64,000 nucleotides of DNA from Clostridiaceae bacterium (lineage in GTDB: Bacteria > Bacillota > Clostridia > Peptostreptococcales > Peptostreptococcaceae): the NCBI GenBank assembly GCA_902362365.1, contig CABIVQ010000001.1, positions 145,500 through 209,499 of the forward strand, in the 5' to 3' direction. The first letter of the stretch is position 1, and every line of letters begins with the position of its first letter. Both the position numbers and the translations under genes were made by a program. Positions 16,583-25,858 of the stretch are shown one piece after another. Below the pieces are notes generated by a model, which saw only the letters and a program-made list of their open reading frames with translations, made no database searches and had not been told where the DNA came from.

Positions 16583-17151
16583 TGGATGAAATAGAAAAAA
16601 AGCAGAAAGAATTCGTAGGGTATGAATACAAAGAAGTGATTGCCGATATTAGTAAAGCTTCATTTATTTTTGACGGATATGAATACTTCGGATGGGAACT
16701 AGACAAAAAACTGAATGGAAATATCTATGGAAATCCAGTGGAAAATATCCGTTCACCATATCAGAAGAAAATCGTAATACGGTTGAAACGAAACCGAAAG
16801 ATTCTCAATAAAATGGAACTTACCAGACTTCAGAGGAATTTTGAAGCATGTATAAATGAAATCGAAGAATTAGAAAAATCAAAAACTTCTACGGCAACCG
16901 TGTATGCACTTGTTATAGGGATTTTGGGAACGGCATTTATGGCAGGTTCAGTTTTTGCTGTAACAGCACAGTCACCAAATATTATTTTGTGTATTTTGCT
17001 TGCAATACCAGGTTTCATTGGCTGGATAACTCCATATTTTGTGTATAAAGAAATGGTAAAAAGGCAAACAGGTAAAGTAACACAACTTATAGAAGAAAAA
17101 TATGATGAGATTTATAAAATATGTGAAAGGGGAAATAAATTGCTGCATTAA
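16582..17151 (+). CDS. Membrane protein linked to the two-component system
   Basis: 189 residues; the start overlaps the kinase stop (TAATG). The N-terminal 100 residues are soluble and charged, with coiled-coil character near 75-95. Two transmembrane helices follow (about 106-128 and 131-152) and a short charged tail. Not recognised as a named family. Its strict coupling to the kinase gene suggests an accessory sensor or target protein. Confidence 0.65.
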   Translation: MDEIEKKQKEFVGYEYKEVIADISKASFIFDGYEYFGWELDKKLNGNIYGNPVENIRSPYQKKIVIRLKRNRKILNKMELTRLQRNFEACINEIEELEKSKTSTATVYALVIGILGTAFMAGSVFAVTAQSPNIILCILLAIPGFIGWITPYFVYKEMVKRQTGKVTQLIEEKYDEIYKICERGNKLLH

Positions 17152-17168
17152 TAATGATTATAAAAAAT

Positions 17169-17200
17169 TCTGTCTGTATATAAAGTATAGACAGCATTTT
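17169..17200 (+). terminator. Terminator after two-component operon
   Basis: CTGTCT...AGACAG stem with a short AT loop, followed by GCATTTTC. Moderate strength; it ends the imported operon. Confidence 0.55.
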
Positions 17201-17253
17201 CGAAATCTATTAAGTTATTTGTTAGCGTAGCTAGTAAAGAGTATACATTATAG

Positions 17254-17365
17254 AAATTTAATAAAGGGTATGAGTGGCAAGTAAAAGTATATTCAAGACG
17301 TGCAGGTAGTGGATATCCTTAATGTTATAAGCACTCGAGAAAAAGTAGTTGTAATGGTGATTAAT
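17254..17365 (+). pseudogene. Treble-clef zinc-finger domain relic
   Basis: One frame reads KFNKGYEWQVKVYSRRAGSG, then YP, a stop, and CYKHSRK. This resembles the repeated treble-clef zinc domain (GHEW ... RxxGxGCPxC) found in restriction-linked and mobile-element proteins, with one cysteine and one codon lost. Only about 35 codons remain and no start is present. Tentative. Confidence 0.3.
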
Positions 17366-17543
17366 AATTTTATTATAACAATAAAGAATATTAGTGTATG
17401 GTAACAGGGACTTAGTTCTTGAAAAAACAGGGCTGAAAGTAAAGGACTATACAGAAGAATATCAGTTATTATTTAGTGATAATGCCTTAATAAAAGATCA
17501 ATTGCTTTATTAAGGTATTATAGGTTAAGAAAATAGGAAAAAA

Positions 17544-17572
17544 TTGACATAAGATATATAATATGATAGAAT
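17544..17572 (+). promoter_or_regulatory. Sigma-A promoter of the riboswitch/M60 transcript
   Basis: TTGACA, a 17-base spacer, then TAGAAT. Predicted start about 17579, just before the riboswitch aptamer at 17585. Confidence 0.75.
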
Positions 17573-17584
17573 TTTCTTGAAAAT

Positions 17585-17664
17585 TTAATAGGCAAACCTA
17601 TGGAAATGTAGGGACGCAAAGCTATAGGGACTAAGGTTTTAAAACTATGTCAGCCAGTTGCCAA
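17585..17664 (+). promoter_or_regulatory. Cyclic-di-GMP-I (GEMM) riboswitch
   Basis: The aptamer shows the class I signatures in order: AGGCAAACC, GGAAAT tetraloop region, GGGACGCAAAGC, GGGACTAAGG, a short hairpin with a variable TTTTAAAA tip, then ATGTCAGCCAGTTGCC closing the P1 stem with GGCAA. A strong promoter lies 12 bases upstream and an intrinsic terminator at 17755, 90 bases downstream, so c-di-GMP probably controls read-through into the giant M60 peptidase gene. Most class I switches paired with a terminator in clostridia are off-switches; the direction here is inference. Confidence 0.9.
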
Positions 17665-17754
17665 AGAGTACATTATACTTTTTGTTTAAAGCTTTATAGT
17701 TAATATTATTGCATATATTTGTATGAAAAATATTAAATTATTAAAGTATATTTT

Positions 17755-17782
17755 AAGTTGCTCTTTTTGAGCAACTTTTTTA
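17755..17782 (+). terminator. Riboswitch expression-platform terminator
   Basis: AAGTTGCTC, loop TTTTT, GAGCAACTT and a T run: a perfect 9-bp stem. It lies between the aptamer and the M60 start codon at 17843 and has no gene of its own upstream, so it is the regulated terminator of the riboswitch leader. Confidence 0.85.
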
Positions 17783-17842
17783 TTGCAATTTAAAATATGC
17801 AAATTTAATGTGCTTCTGAGGGAGATTAATCAGGAGGGAAAA

Positions 17843-20800
17843 ATGAAAAAGAAACTAGCATCAATAGTGGCTATATCTATAATAGCTACGAATACTATGC
17901 CTGCAATGAATGTTTTTGCAGATGAGATTATAAGAAACAAAGCAACAAGCATAGAAAAAGAAGTAAGCAAAAATATGACGGTGGAGACTTTCAAAATAAA
18001 GAATTATGAAAACTTCACTAGGTACAATGAAGATTATAGAGTAAATATAAAATCTATAAGCAACAATGGCGGTAAGTACAATCAAAGTATTATAACTAAC
18101 GCTATAGATGGTAAATTAGAAACTCACTGGGAAACAGGAAGAGAAAATGAAGAAGACTTTAAAAATGAGGTAGAATTTGAATTTGAAAACGTTGAAAAAA
18201 TAAACAGATTAGCTTATGCTACTAGACAAGATAGTGCAAGACCTAAAGGTTATCCTAAGGTTGCAAAAATATTAGTAGCAGATTCTGATGAATCAGAATA
18301 TAAGTTAGTAGGTGAAGTTGCAAGTGATAAAGTAACTGGAGATATGGTTGAATTTAAATTCGATACAGTAGAAGCTAAGAAAGTTAAGTTCATATTCTCT
18401 GATGTTCATAATGGTTGGGCAAGTGCTTCTGAGTTTTGGTTCTATAAAGAAGATAAAACTTTAGATAAGATGGAAAGTCTTTTTACGGACGATAACATGA
18501 ATGAAATTAGCCCTGAGTTTGCTGATTTAGAAGCGCTTAATGCTTTAGAAAAAGAGGCTAAGGATCATCCATTTTATACAAACTTCAAAGAAGATATAGA
18601 TAATGCTATAACTATATTAGAAGAAGAAGAATTAGAAAGTACTTTAGCAAAAGTATCTAAATTAACTGGATATGGTACAGAATATCAAGATGCTTACAAC
18701 GAAAAATTTATGATACCAACAAATAAAATAACTAAAGTAGAAGCTAATGGTGGAATATATCCAGGTACTAAATATGAATATATGTTTGATGGTGACCCTA
18801 ATACACATTGGGAAACTAACAAAGCTAACAGCTCAGATTTCACAAATGAAATAACTTTAACTTTAGATGAAGCACAAACTATAGATAGATTAGCTTATAA
18901 AGCTAGAAGTTTAAATAATAAAGGATTCCCTACTAAGTTTGAAATATATGTTTCAGAAACTTCTAAAGGACAAACTTTCCAGAAAATAGCATATGGACAA
19001 GCTAATGTAACAAGTGATATGGTTGAATTCAAGTTCACTCCTACAAAAGCTAAAAGAGTTAAATTAGTATTCAATGAGTGTAATATGAATAGAGCATTCG
19101 CTTCTGAAATGAGATTATATAAGCACGATGAATTAAGTGAAAAGTATAATACATTATTTACAAATGATAAGAAAAATGAAATAAGTAGTGAGTTTAATTC
19201 TATAGATAAATTAGAGAAGTTTTCTAAAGAATTAGAACAACATCCTTTATATAATTTATATAAAGAAGGTATAAATGATGCTAGATTAATATTAGAAAAT
19301 AAGAAAGTTACATATATTGACGCAAAAGTATCTAAATTTAAAAGCTTTGATTCACCTGAATTAGTAGAGTATGATAAAGCTTATAAAATAGATAATAAGC
19401 ATATAGTAAACATAACTACTAATGGAAGTCACTATTCTAATGAAGTAATAGCAAGAGCAATAGATGGTGACGTTACAACTGCTTGGCATTCAAATAAAAC
19501 AAACAGCGAAAACCACACTAACGAAGTTATAATGACGTTAGATAAATTAGAAACTATAGATAAGGTAGTATATACTTCGCCTAGAGCCAGAGGGTTCGCA
19601 GAAGAATTTGACATATATGTATCAAAAACTCTAGAAGGTGATACTTTCGAAAAGGTTACAAGTGGTAGAGCAAGCAGAACAAATGATTCAGTTTCTATAA
19701 AGTTTAATCCAACAGAAGCTAGAAGAGTTAAATTTGTATATACTAAAGCTTATGAAAATTTTGCATTAGCTTATGAGTTTGGTTTATATAAACAAGATTC
19801 AACTATAGATAAAATGGATAACTTATTCACTGATGAAAATATGAATACTGTAAGTGAAGAATTTGCTAATATGGAAGCTTTAAATAAATTAGAAGATGAA
19901 GTTAAAGAACATCCATTTTATTCTGACTTTAAAGAAGATATAGAAAATGCTAAGGCTTTGGTTGAACAAGGGCAAGTTGAAGCAACTGTAAGTAAAACTA
20001 AAAAGTTTAACCATTATAACAACCAAGAATACATGGAGCAATATGCTATAAATAGAGATAATATAAAGAAAATATCTAACAACGCTGGACAATGGTCTAC
20101 TATGAAAATAGATAATGCAATAGATGGCAAGTTAGATACATATTGGGAAACTAATACATCTAATACAGAAAGTTTCAAAAATGAAGTTACTGTAGAGTTC
20201 ATAAATCCGGTAACTATAGATAGATTAGCTTATGGGGCTAGAGAATCTGATAGAAAAGGTTTCTTACAAGAATTTGAAATTTATGTGTCTGCTACAACTA
20301 AAGGAGATAACTTTAAATTAGTATCTACTGCAAAAGCAGATAAAACTACTGGTTTAGTTGAGGCGAAGTTTGAGCCAACTAAGTTCCAAAGATTAAAAAT
20401 AAAAGTAACTAAAGGCGATCAAAACTGGGCCACTTTAAATGAGTTAGTATTCTTAAAACAAGACTCTATAGCAAATCAAGTGGAAAGTATGTTTACTAAT
20501 GATTTAATGAATGAATTAACAGATGATTACAACACAATACAAGAAATAGAAGCTTTAGAGCAAGAAGTTAAGAAACACCCTCTTGAAAGAGAATTAATGG
20601 AATATATAGAAAGAGCCAAGTATATAATTAGCAATCCTGAACAAGCGAATAATTATATATACGAATTAGAATCTAGAGGAGACTCTATAAAAGAATCTCA
20701 AAAGAGACAAATGTGGAATTTCCAGGATTGGCAACCGACAGGGTTAGCAGTTAAGTCAGGACAACAAATAACTGTTTACGTAGATGCAGAACCAGGAACA

Positions 20801-23800
20801 CCATTACCTCGATTAGTGTACAAGCAAATGGACTCTCAACATAACGGAAACCACAACATAGCTTTAACTAATGGGAAGAACGTAATAACAATACCTGAAA
20901 CTAATCCTGACCAATTAAGACCTGGAACACCTCAATCAGGTGTATTATATACAACAAATCCTTATACTCCTGAGGAGCAAATAAGAGAACCTAAGGTAAA
21001 AATAGAAGGTGCATTTGAGTATCCATGTTTCGTGTTAGGTGAAGACACAGACGAAGAGATATTTAAAGACTTAGAAGAATATACAGAAAAATTAAAGAAG
21101 GATAAGCAACTTCCTGATGTATTTGAGATATTTAGTGAAAAGAACTTAATAAATGTTAGGGCTACTTATGCGCTAGATTGGTACAGTAAGAATGACATAA
21201 CACCAAGTGAAAATGCAAAGAAAATTGATGCTATTTTAAAAGAATCTATGGATTTCTGGGGATTTGATAACTCTAGTGAAGTAAACTCAGATTATAACTA
21301 TAGATATATGACTATATTAAAATGGTTAGACAACGGTGGATTCATGAATGCTGCAAATGGTATAACAGGTTATAACCAAGCTGAACAAGGTGCAGTATTA
21401 AACTACGGAACAGGTTGGGGATTAATGCATGAGCTTGGACACAATATGGATACGAACAGTATGAGTATAGTTGAAGTTACAAACAACATGTTACCTTTAC
21501 ACTTTGAAATGATAGAAGGTAAGGAAAGTAGATTCGTACAACAAAATCAATACCAAAAGAACATATTCCCTAAAGTAACTAAGGAAGATTATTCTCAAAA
21601 CAAATGGTATCCTGATAATGATTATAGTAACTTACAGCATATAGCACCGTTATGGCAATTACAGTTATATGATGAAACATTCTGGCCTAGATTACAACAA
21701 GAGTTTAGAGAGAACAAGTTAGGTGGAGGAGATTGGGATAACAAGCATGAAGCATGGGCAATCGCTGCATCTAATGTACTTGAAATGGATTTAACAGAAC
21801 ACTTCGCTAGACATGGATTTAGAGTGTCAGAAGAGACTAAAAATCATATGAAACAATATCCTGCTCCAACTCAAAAATTATGGTATTTAAATGATAACAA
21901 GTATTTAAAAGATGGTGAAGCTTTTAACGGTAACTTAAACGTAAAAGTGAGCCCTAAGATAAATAAAGATAATATAACTTTAACTATGGATATAGATAAA
22001 GAAAATGATAAAAGTCTTTTAGGATACGAAATATACAGAGATGGAAAATTAATAGGTTTCACAGACAAGGGAACTTACGTAGACCAAGAAGTTGATTTAA
22101 GCGATAACCACATTTATGAAGTAGTGCCTTTTAGTAACGATTTAAACACTGCTAAGAAGATAAGTGTAAACTCTCAGCAACCTGTTATAGAAACTACTGG
22201 AGGAGTAACAGTAAAATTAAATGAAGAGTTTAATCCTTTAGATTATGTTAAATCTACTGATTACCAAGGTAACCCTATAGAAAATATAGAAGTGAAACAT
22301 AACGTTGATAACACTAAACAAGGTAAGTATACAGTAACTTATAAAGTTAAAGACAACAATAATTTATTTGCAGATGAAACTTTAGAAGTTGAGGTAGTAA
22401 GTGATTACACATTCTTATCAGACTTTGAGTGGACAAGTGCTACTAGTGGATATCAAAATGCTAGACGTAACGAAAGTATAAAAGGTAGACATTTAGGTGA
22501 ACCTAAGACATTTGATAAAGGCTTAGCTACACATGCAAATGGAGTTATAACTTATAACTTAGGAGAACACGACTACGATTATTTAGAAATGAGGGTCGGT
22601 GTAGATATGAGTATACCTGAACAAGGTAATTCAAGTATAACTTTCAAATTAACTGGAGATGGTAAAACTTTAGCAACTACATCTGTTATGAAACATGCAG
22701 ATAATTTAAAATATATTAAGGTTCCCGTAAAAGATGTAGATGAAATAAAAATAGAAGTTAACAATGGTGGTAACGGAATTACATCTGACCATGGTATAAT
22801 AGTTGAACCTAAGTTAGCTACTAACAACGGTAAACCAACATTAAAAGTAGATAAATCTATATCAGTAAAAGTTGGTGAAGAGTTGGAAGACGTAATCGGT
22901 AAGATTGAAGCTTACGATGCAGAAGATGGAGATTTAACTAAAGCCGTTCAGATAAGCGGACAAGATAAAGTTAATACTAACAGAGTTGGGACATACCCAA
23001 TAACATATACAGTTACTGATAAGAGTGGAAATACGGCTACTGCTACAAGAAATATAAAAGTAGTTAATATGCAAGATTTCACTTACTTAAGTGATTATGA
23101 CTGGAAATCTCAATCTAATAACTATACACAACCTAAAAAGGATGTAGCTATAAATGGTGGAAATTTAACACTTACAGGTGAAAATAACGAAGCAGTTGAG
23201 TATGAAAAAGGTTTAGGCATGCACTCAACAAGTACAGTTATATACGATTTAACTGATAAAAATGCAGATATATTTAGTACTTATATAGGCGTAGATAGAG
23301 CAATGTATCATTCTGTAGGCCAAGTACAGTTCGAAATATATGTTGATGGTAAGCTATCTTATGATAGTGGAATAATGAAAGCTAAAGATAAACAAAAATA
23401 CGTAGAATTAAATTTAGCAGATGCTAAAGAATTAAAATTAGTCGTTAAAGATGGTGGTAACGGAAATGGTTCTGACCATGCAACTTTTGGTGATACTAAA
23501 TTACACTTTGTAAATGAATCAAGAATAGACAAAACTGAATTAACTAATTTAGTGAACGAGGCTAAAAAGTTAAATGAAGATGACTATACAGAAGAATCTT
23601 TTAATGCAATGCAAATACTTTTAGATAAAGCAGAGCAAGTTTTAGAAGATAGCAATGCTAGTCAAGATACTATAGATAGTGTAACTGCAGAGCTACAAGA
23701 ATCAGTTAAATCATTAACGGTAATAAACTTAGATGAGGTTGTAAATATACCAGATAAATATCTAGCTAGATCTTTATCTAGTGTTCTAGGTAAGTCAGAA

Positions 23801-24265
23801 GGATTTACTATTGGTGATATGAGAAGTTTAACTGAATTAAGCTTAAGTGGTGTTACTGACTTAGAAGGATTACAATATGCGAAGAATTTAGAAGTATTAA
23901 ATATAGAATATAATGAGATAAGTGATTTATCACCACTTAAAAATCTTAAAAATTTAACGGATTTAAGAGCTAATCCTCAAATAATAACAGCAGGATCAAT
24001 AGCTAAAAAAGATAATAGAGTAACAATAAATTATGATATTTTAAATAGAAAAGGTGAAAAATTATCACCAAAAAGTGTGACAATAAGAAATAATCAAACA
24101 TTAGAAGATACTACTTTAGATTTAGATGAGTGTGTAGATGAAAATGGAGTAATATCTTTTGATACTACAAATCTTGATTCAGTTGTATATAGTGTGTATT
24201 TAGAATATGAAGATACTAATGACAACTATTTATCACAAGTATTGTTTATGTTTAGTAATAAATAA
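17843..24265 (+). CDS. Giant secreted M60 (enhancin-like) peptidase
   Basis: 2140 residues from ATG 17843 (AGGAGGG 5 bases upstream; the in-frame ATG at 17783 lies on the terminator). Signal peptide 1 to about 26. Four F5/8C-type carbohydrate-binding repeats follow near 73-202, 293-422, 516-646 and 736-869, separated by helical linkers. The M60 catalytic domain spans about 936-1340 with zinc ligands H1196, H1200 (HELGH) and E1211. Then come an Ig-like domain, two NPCBM-like domains (about 1525-1658 and 1745-1890) around another Ig-like domain, a FIVAR-type helix bundle (1893-1960) and leucine-rich repeats (about 1986-2050). M60 enzymes cleave O-glycosylated mucins. No sortase motif; probably secreted or non-covalently attached. 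Confidence 0.9.
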   Translation: MKKKLASIVAISIIATNTMPAMNVFADEIIRNKATSIEKEVSKNMTVETFKIKNYENFTRYNEDYRVNIKSISNNGGKYNQSIITNAIDGKLETHWETGRENEEDFKNEVEFEFENVEKINRLAYATRQDSARPKGYPKVAKILVADSDESEYKLVGEVASDKVTGDMVEFKFDTVEAKKVKFIFSDVHNGWASASEFWFYKEDKTLDKMESLFTDDNMNEISPEFADLEALNALEKEAKDHPFYTNFKEDIDNAITILEEEELESTLAKVSKLTGYGTEYQDAYNEKFMIPTNKITKVEANGGIYPGTKYEYMFDGDPNTHWETNKANSSDFTNEITLTLDEAQTIDRLAYKARSLNNKGFPTKFEIYVSETSKGQTFQKIAYGQANVTSDMVEFKFTPTKAKRVKLVFNECNMNRAFASEMRLYKHDELSEKYNTLFTNDKKNEISSEFNSIDKLEKFSKELEQHPLYNLYKEGINDARLILENKKVTYIDAKVSKFKSFDSPELVEYDKAYKIDNKHIVNITTNGSHYSNEVIARAIDGDVTTAWHSNKTNSENHTNEVIMTLDKLETIDKVVYTSPRARGFAEEFDIYVSKTLEGDTFEKVTSGRASRTNDSVSIKFNPTEARRVKFVYTKAYENFALAYEFGLYKQDSTIDKMDNLFTDENMNTVSEEFANMEALNKLEDEVKEHPFYSDFKEDIENAKALVEQGQVEATVSKTKKFNHYNNQEYMEQYAINRDNIKKISNNAGQWSTMKIDNAIDGKLDTYWETNTSNTESFKNEVTVEFINPVTIDRLAYGARESDRKGFLQEFEIYVSATTKGDNFKLVSTAKADKTTGLVEAKFEPTKFQRLKIKVTKGDQNWATLNELVFLKQDSIANQVESMFTNDLMNELTDDYNTIQEIEALEQEVKKHPLERELMEYIERAKYIISNPEQANNYIYELESRGDSIKESQKRQMWNFQDWQPTGLAVKSGQQITVYVDAEPGTPLPRLVYKQMDSQHNGNHNIALTNGKNVITIPETNPDQLRPGTPQSGVLYTTNPYTPEEQIREPKVKIEGAFEYPCFVLGEDTDEEIFKDLEEYTEKLKKDKQLPDVFEIFSEKNLINVRATYALDWYSKNDITPSENAKKIDAILKESMDFWGFDNSSEVNSDYNYRYMTILKWLDNGGFMNAANGITGYNQAEQGAVLNYGTGWGLMHELGHNMDTNSMSIVEVTNNMLPLHFEMIEGKESRFVQQNQYQKNIFPKVTKEDYSQNKWYPDNDYSNLQHIAPLWQLQLYDETFWPRLQQEFRENKLGGGDWDNKHEAWAIAASNVLEMDLTEHFARHGFRVSEETKNHMKQYPAPTQKLWYLNDNKYLKDGEAFNGNLNVKVSPKINKDNITLTMDIDKENDKSLLGYEIYRDGKLIGFTDKGTYVDQEVDLSDNHIYEVVPFSNDLNTAKKISVNSQQPVIETTGGVTVKLNEEFNPLDYVKSTDYQGNPIENIEVKHNVDNTKQGKYTVTYKVKDNNNLFADETLEVEVVSDYTFLSDFEWTSATSGYQNARRNESIKGRHLGEPKTFDKGLATHANGVITYNLGEHDYDYLEMRVGVDMSIPEQGNSSITFKLTGDGKTLATTSVMKHADNLKYIKVPVKDVDEIKIEVNNGGNGITSDHGIIVEPKLATNNGKPTLKVDKSISVKVGEELEDVIGKIEAYDAEDGDLTKAVQISGQDKVNTNRVGTYPITYTVTDKSGNTATATRNIKVVNMQDFTYLSDYDWKSQSNNYTQPKKDVAINGGNLTLTGENNEAVEYEKGLGMHSTSTVIYDLTDKNADIFSTYIGVDRAMYHSVGQVQFEIYVDGKLSYDSGIMKAKDKQKYVELNLADAKELKLVVKDGGNGNGSDHATFGDTKLHFVNESRIDKTELTNLVNEAKKLNEDDYTEESFNAMQILLDKAEQVLEDSNASQDTIDSVTAELQESVKSLTVINLDEVVNIPDKYLARSLSSVLGKSEGFTIGDMRSLTELSLSGVTDLEGLQYAKNLEVLNIEYNEISDLSPLKNLKNLTDLRANPQIITAGSIAKKDNRVTINYDILNRKGEKLSPKSVTIRNNQTLEDTTLDLDECVDENGVISFDTTNLDSVVYSVYLEYEDTNDNYLSQVLFMFSNK

Positions 24266-24350
24266 TTAAATTTAAAGTGAGAATTTTTAATATTATTGAA
24301 ACAAAGAATATATAGGGCCTAAAAGAGTTTTGTATATTTACACATAGGAT

Positions 24351-24377
24351 CGTATCCACCATTGAAATTCACGAAAT
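24351..24377 (+). repeat. ssrA attachment repeat, copy 3
   Basis: CGTATCCACCATTGAAATTC then ACGAAAT: three differences from copy 1. It forms the boundary between cassettes B and C. Confidence 0.78.
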
Positions 24378-24412
24378 GTATTATCATAAATTTATGATAA
24401 TACATTTTTTTA
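24376..24412 (+). terminator. Hairpin after attachment repeat 3
   Basis: An uninterrupted palindrome (ATGTATTATCATAAA with TTTATGATAATACAT) followed by seven T. It would also terminate the long M60 transcript. Confidence 0.8.
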
Positions 24413-24551
24413 TATCTAAAAATAACATAATGAGAAGTTAATATGATAGAAAGGTATATAGATTATAAATTTTTAAACTATTGAAAATAAATACAGAACT
24501 ACCTTACGTTTATAGATAGAAATGTGGCAGAATGCACGAAGAGATTTGTTA

Positions 24552-24598
24552 AAAATTTAATGGTAATCAAATTCTTTACCAATGAATATAAAAAATAT
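24552..24598 (+). promoter_or_regulatory. Operator/promoter of nitroreductase operon (inverted copy at 26698)
   Basis: A 47-bp block that recurs in inverse orientation at 26698-26744 with a single mismatch. Its core is a dyad, TGGTAA, 9 bases, TTACCA (24561-24581), which looks like a repressor site. A TATAAT box begins 8 bases after the block (24607), and the same 8-base spacing to TATAAT is found at the other copy. The ArsR protein encoded between the two copies is the best candidate to bind both. Confidence 0.75.
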
Positions 24599-24648
24599 CC
24601 TCATGTTATAATAGTTTAAACTAATGAACGGAAGGTAGATGAATTTAT

Positions 24649-25425
24649 ATGAAATACCAACATAAAATTGAAGTTAATAAAGATCTTTGTATTGGATGTG
24701 AACTTTGTAAAAATGATTGTCCAGTAAATAATATAATTATAGAAAATAAAAAATCAGTAATTAAAAATCAAGATTGTTTAATGTGTGGGCACTGCGTAGC
24801 AATATGTCCAAAAGAAGCTATTACACTGACAGGATTTGATGAACCACCAATAGAACTTACAAATAAGCCAATCTTAGACCAAGATGAATTACTAATGGCA
24901 ATTAAATCTAGAAGAAGTATTCGTAAATTTAAAGATAAAGAAGTATCTTCGGAAATTGTAAATCAAATTATTGAGGCAGGTAGATATACTCCTAGTGCTA
25001 AAAATTCACAAGATGTATCATATATTGTTTTAGACAACAAAAAAGGAATGTATGAAGAGGTGGCAGTGAAGTTTTTTAGAAAAATAAAACCTATTGCAAA
25101 TATTGCTGTTAAACACTCAAAGGAACTTTCGATTGATGATAATTTTTTCTTCTAGAATGCTCCTATTGCAATAATGATAGCTACAAAAGATAAGATTAGT
25201 GGTTCACTTGCAGCATCAAATATGGCACTGATAGCAGAATCTTATGGACTCGGAGTTTTATTTAGTGGATATTTTTCAGACGTAGCAAATAATTTGACAA
25301 AGTTAAAAAAGCTTTTAAGTTTAAAACACAGAGATCATGTTATTACAACGCTAGTGATTGGATATCCAGATGTTAAATATAGACGTACTGCACAAAAAGA
25401 GACAGCAAATGTTAGATACTTATAA
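24649..25425 (+). pseudogene. Ferredoxin-nitroreductase fusion, broken by a TAG stop
   Basis: Read as one frame this is a 258-codon protein: two 4Fe-4S ferredoxin motifs (CIGCELCKNDCP, CLMCGHCVAICP) in residues 14-62, then a nitroreductase domain (SRRSIRKFKDKEVSSE near 87, TPSAKNSQ for FMN binding). An in-frame TAG at 25153 follows DDNFFF; the expected family sequence continues NAPIAIMIATKDKISGSLAA in the same frame to the TAA at 25423. The upper 168 residues would lack the C-terminal flavin-binding helices. Such fusions reduce nitro compounds or quinones. Cotranscribed with the ArsR gene 16 bases downstream. Nonsense mutation, true readthrough or a sequencing error remain possible. Confidence 0.8.
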
Positions 25426-25440
25426 GCTATGGAGTATTTT

Positions 25441-25806
25441 ATGGAAATAGAATGTAAAGAAAGAATAGAAGAAATAACGTCTAAATTTAAAGAATGCCGT
25501 AAAGCTATTTCTGCTATGGGTGATGAAACTAGACAGCTGATTTTAATTACGTTACTAGAGAGTGACTTTAATGGAATACGAGTGGGGGAAATCACAGAAA
25601 AAACACATCTTTCTCGTCCTGCTGTATCTCATCATCTTAAAATATTGAAAGAAGCAGAAATTGTTAATGTACGTAGAGAAGGAACGAAGAACTATTATTA
25701 TTTTGATTCAAAGAAATCACAATGGAAATCACTAACAGAACTAATAAATCTTATATTTGTTGGAATACAACATATTGGTGAAAATGATGTAATAAAAGGT
25801 GAGTAA
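25441..25806 (+). CDS. ArsR/SmtB-family repressor
   Basis: 121 residues. The start at ATG 25441 is set by GGAG 6 bases upstream. It is a winged helix-turn-helix (MGDETRQLILITLLES, LSRPAVSHHLKILKEAEIV recognition helix, RREGTKNYYYFD wing). The classic ELCVC metal site is absent: the a3 region reads GEITEKTHLSR, so the inducer may not be a thiophilic metal. The gene lies in the nitroreductase operon between two inverted copies of a dyad operator and probably represses both the nitroreductase and the ferredoxin gene on the other strand. Confidence 0.88.
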   Translation: MEIECKERIEEITSKFKECRKAISAMGDETRQLILITLLESDFNGIRVGEITEKTHLSRPAVSHHLKILKEAEIVNVRREGTKNYYYFDSKKSQWKSLTELINLIFVGIQHIGENDVIKGE

Positions 25807-25813
25807 ACCAATA

Positions 25814-25858
25814 AAAGAAGGTATTATTTTAAATAATACCTTCTTTTATTTTGAGTAT
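25814..25858. terminator. Bidirectional terminator
   Basis: AAAAGAAGGTATTATTT with AAATAATACCTTCTTTT, a long AT-rich stem with T runs on both strands, located between the convergent ArsR and ferredoxin genes. It overlaps the end of the ferredoxin gene. Confidence 0.8.

Larger units (their letters stand above)
24266..24648 (+). other. Intergenic region between M60 gene and nitroreductase
   Basis: Holds attachment repeat 3 with its hairpin and the operator/promoter of the nitroreductase gene. No gene is seen. No separate terminator for the M60 gene is visible before the hairpin at 24376. Confidence 0.5.

Noticed and set aside
17783..17842. Earlier start for the M60 peptidase
   Set aside because: It would start on the terminator and put 20 residues before a normal signal peptide; AGGAGGG marks ATG 17843.
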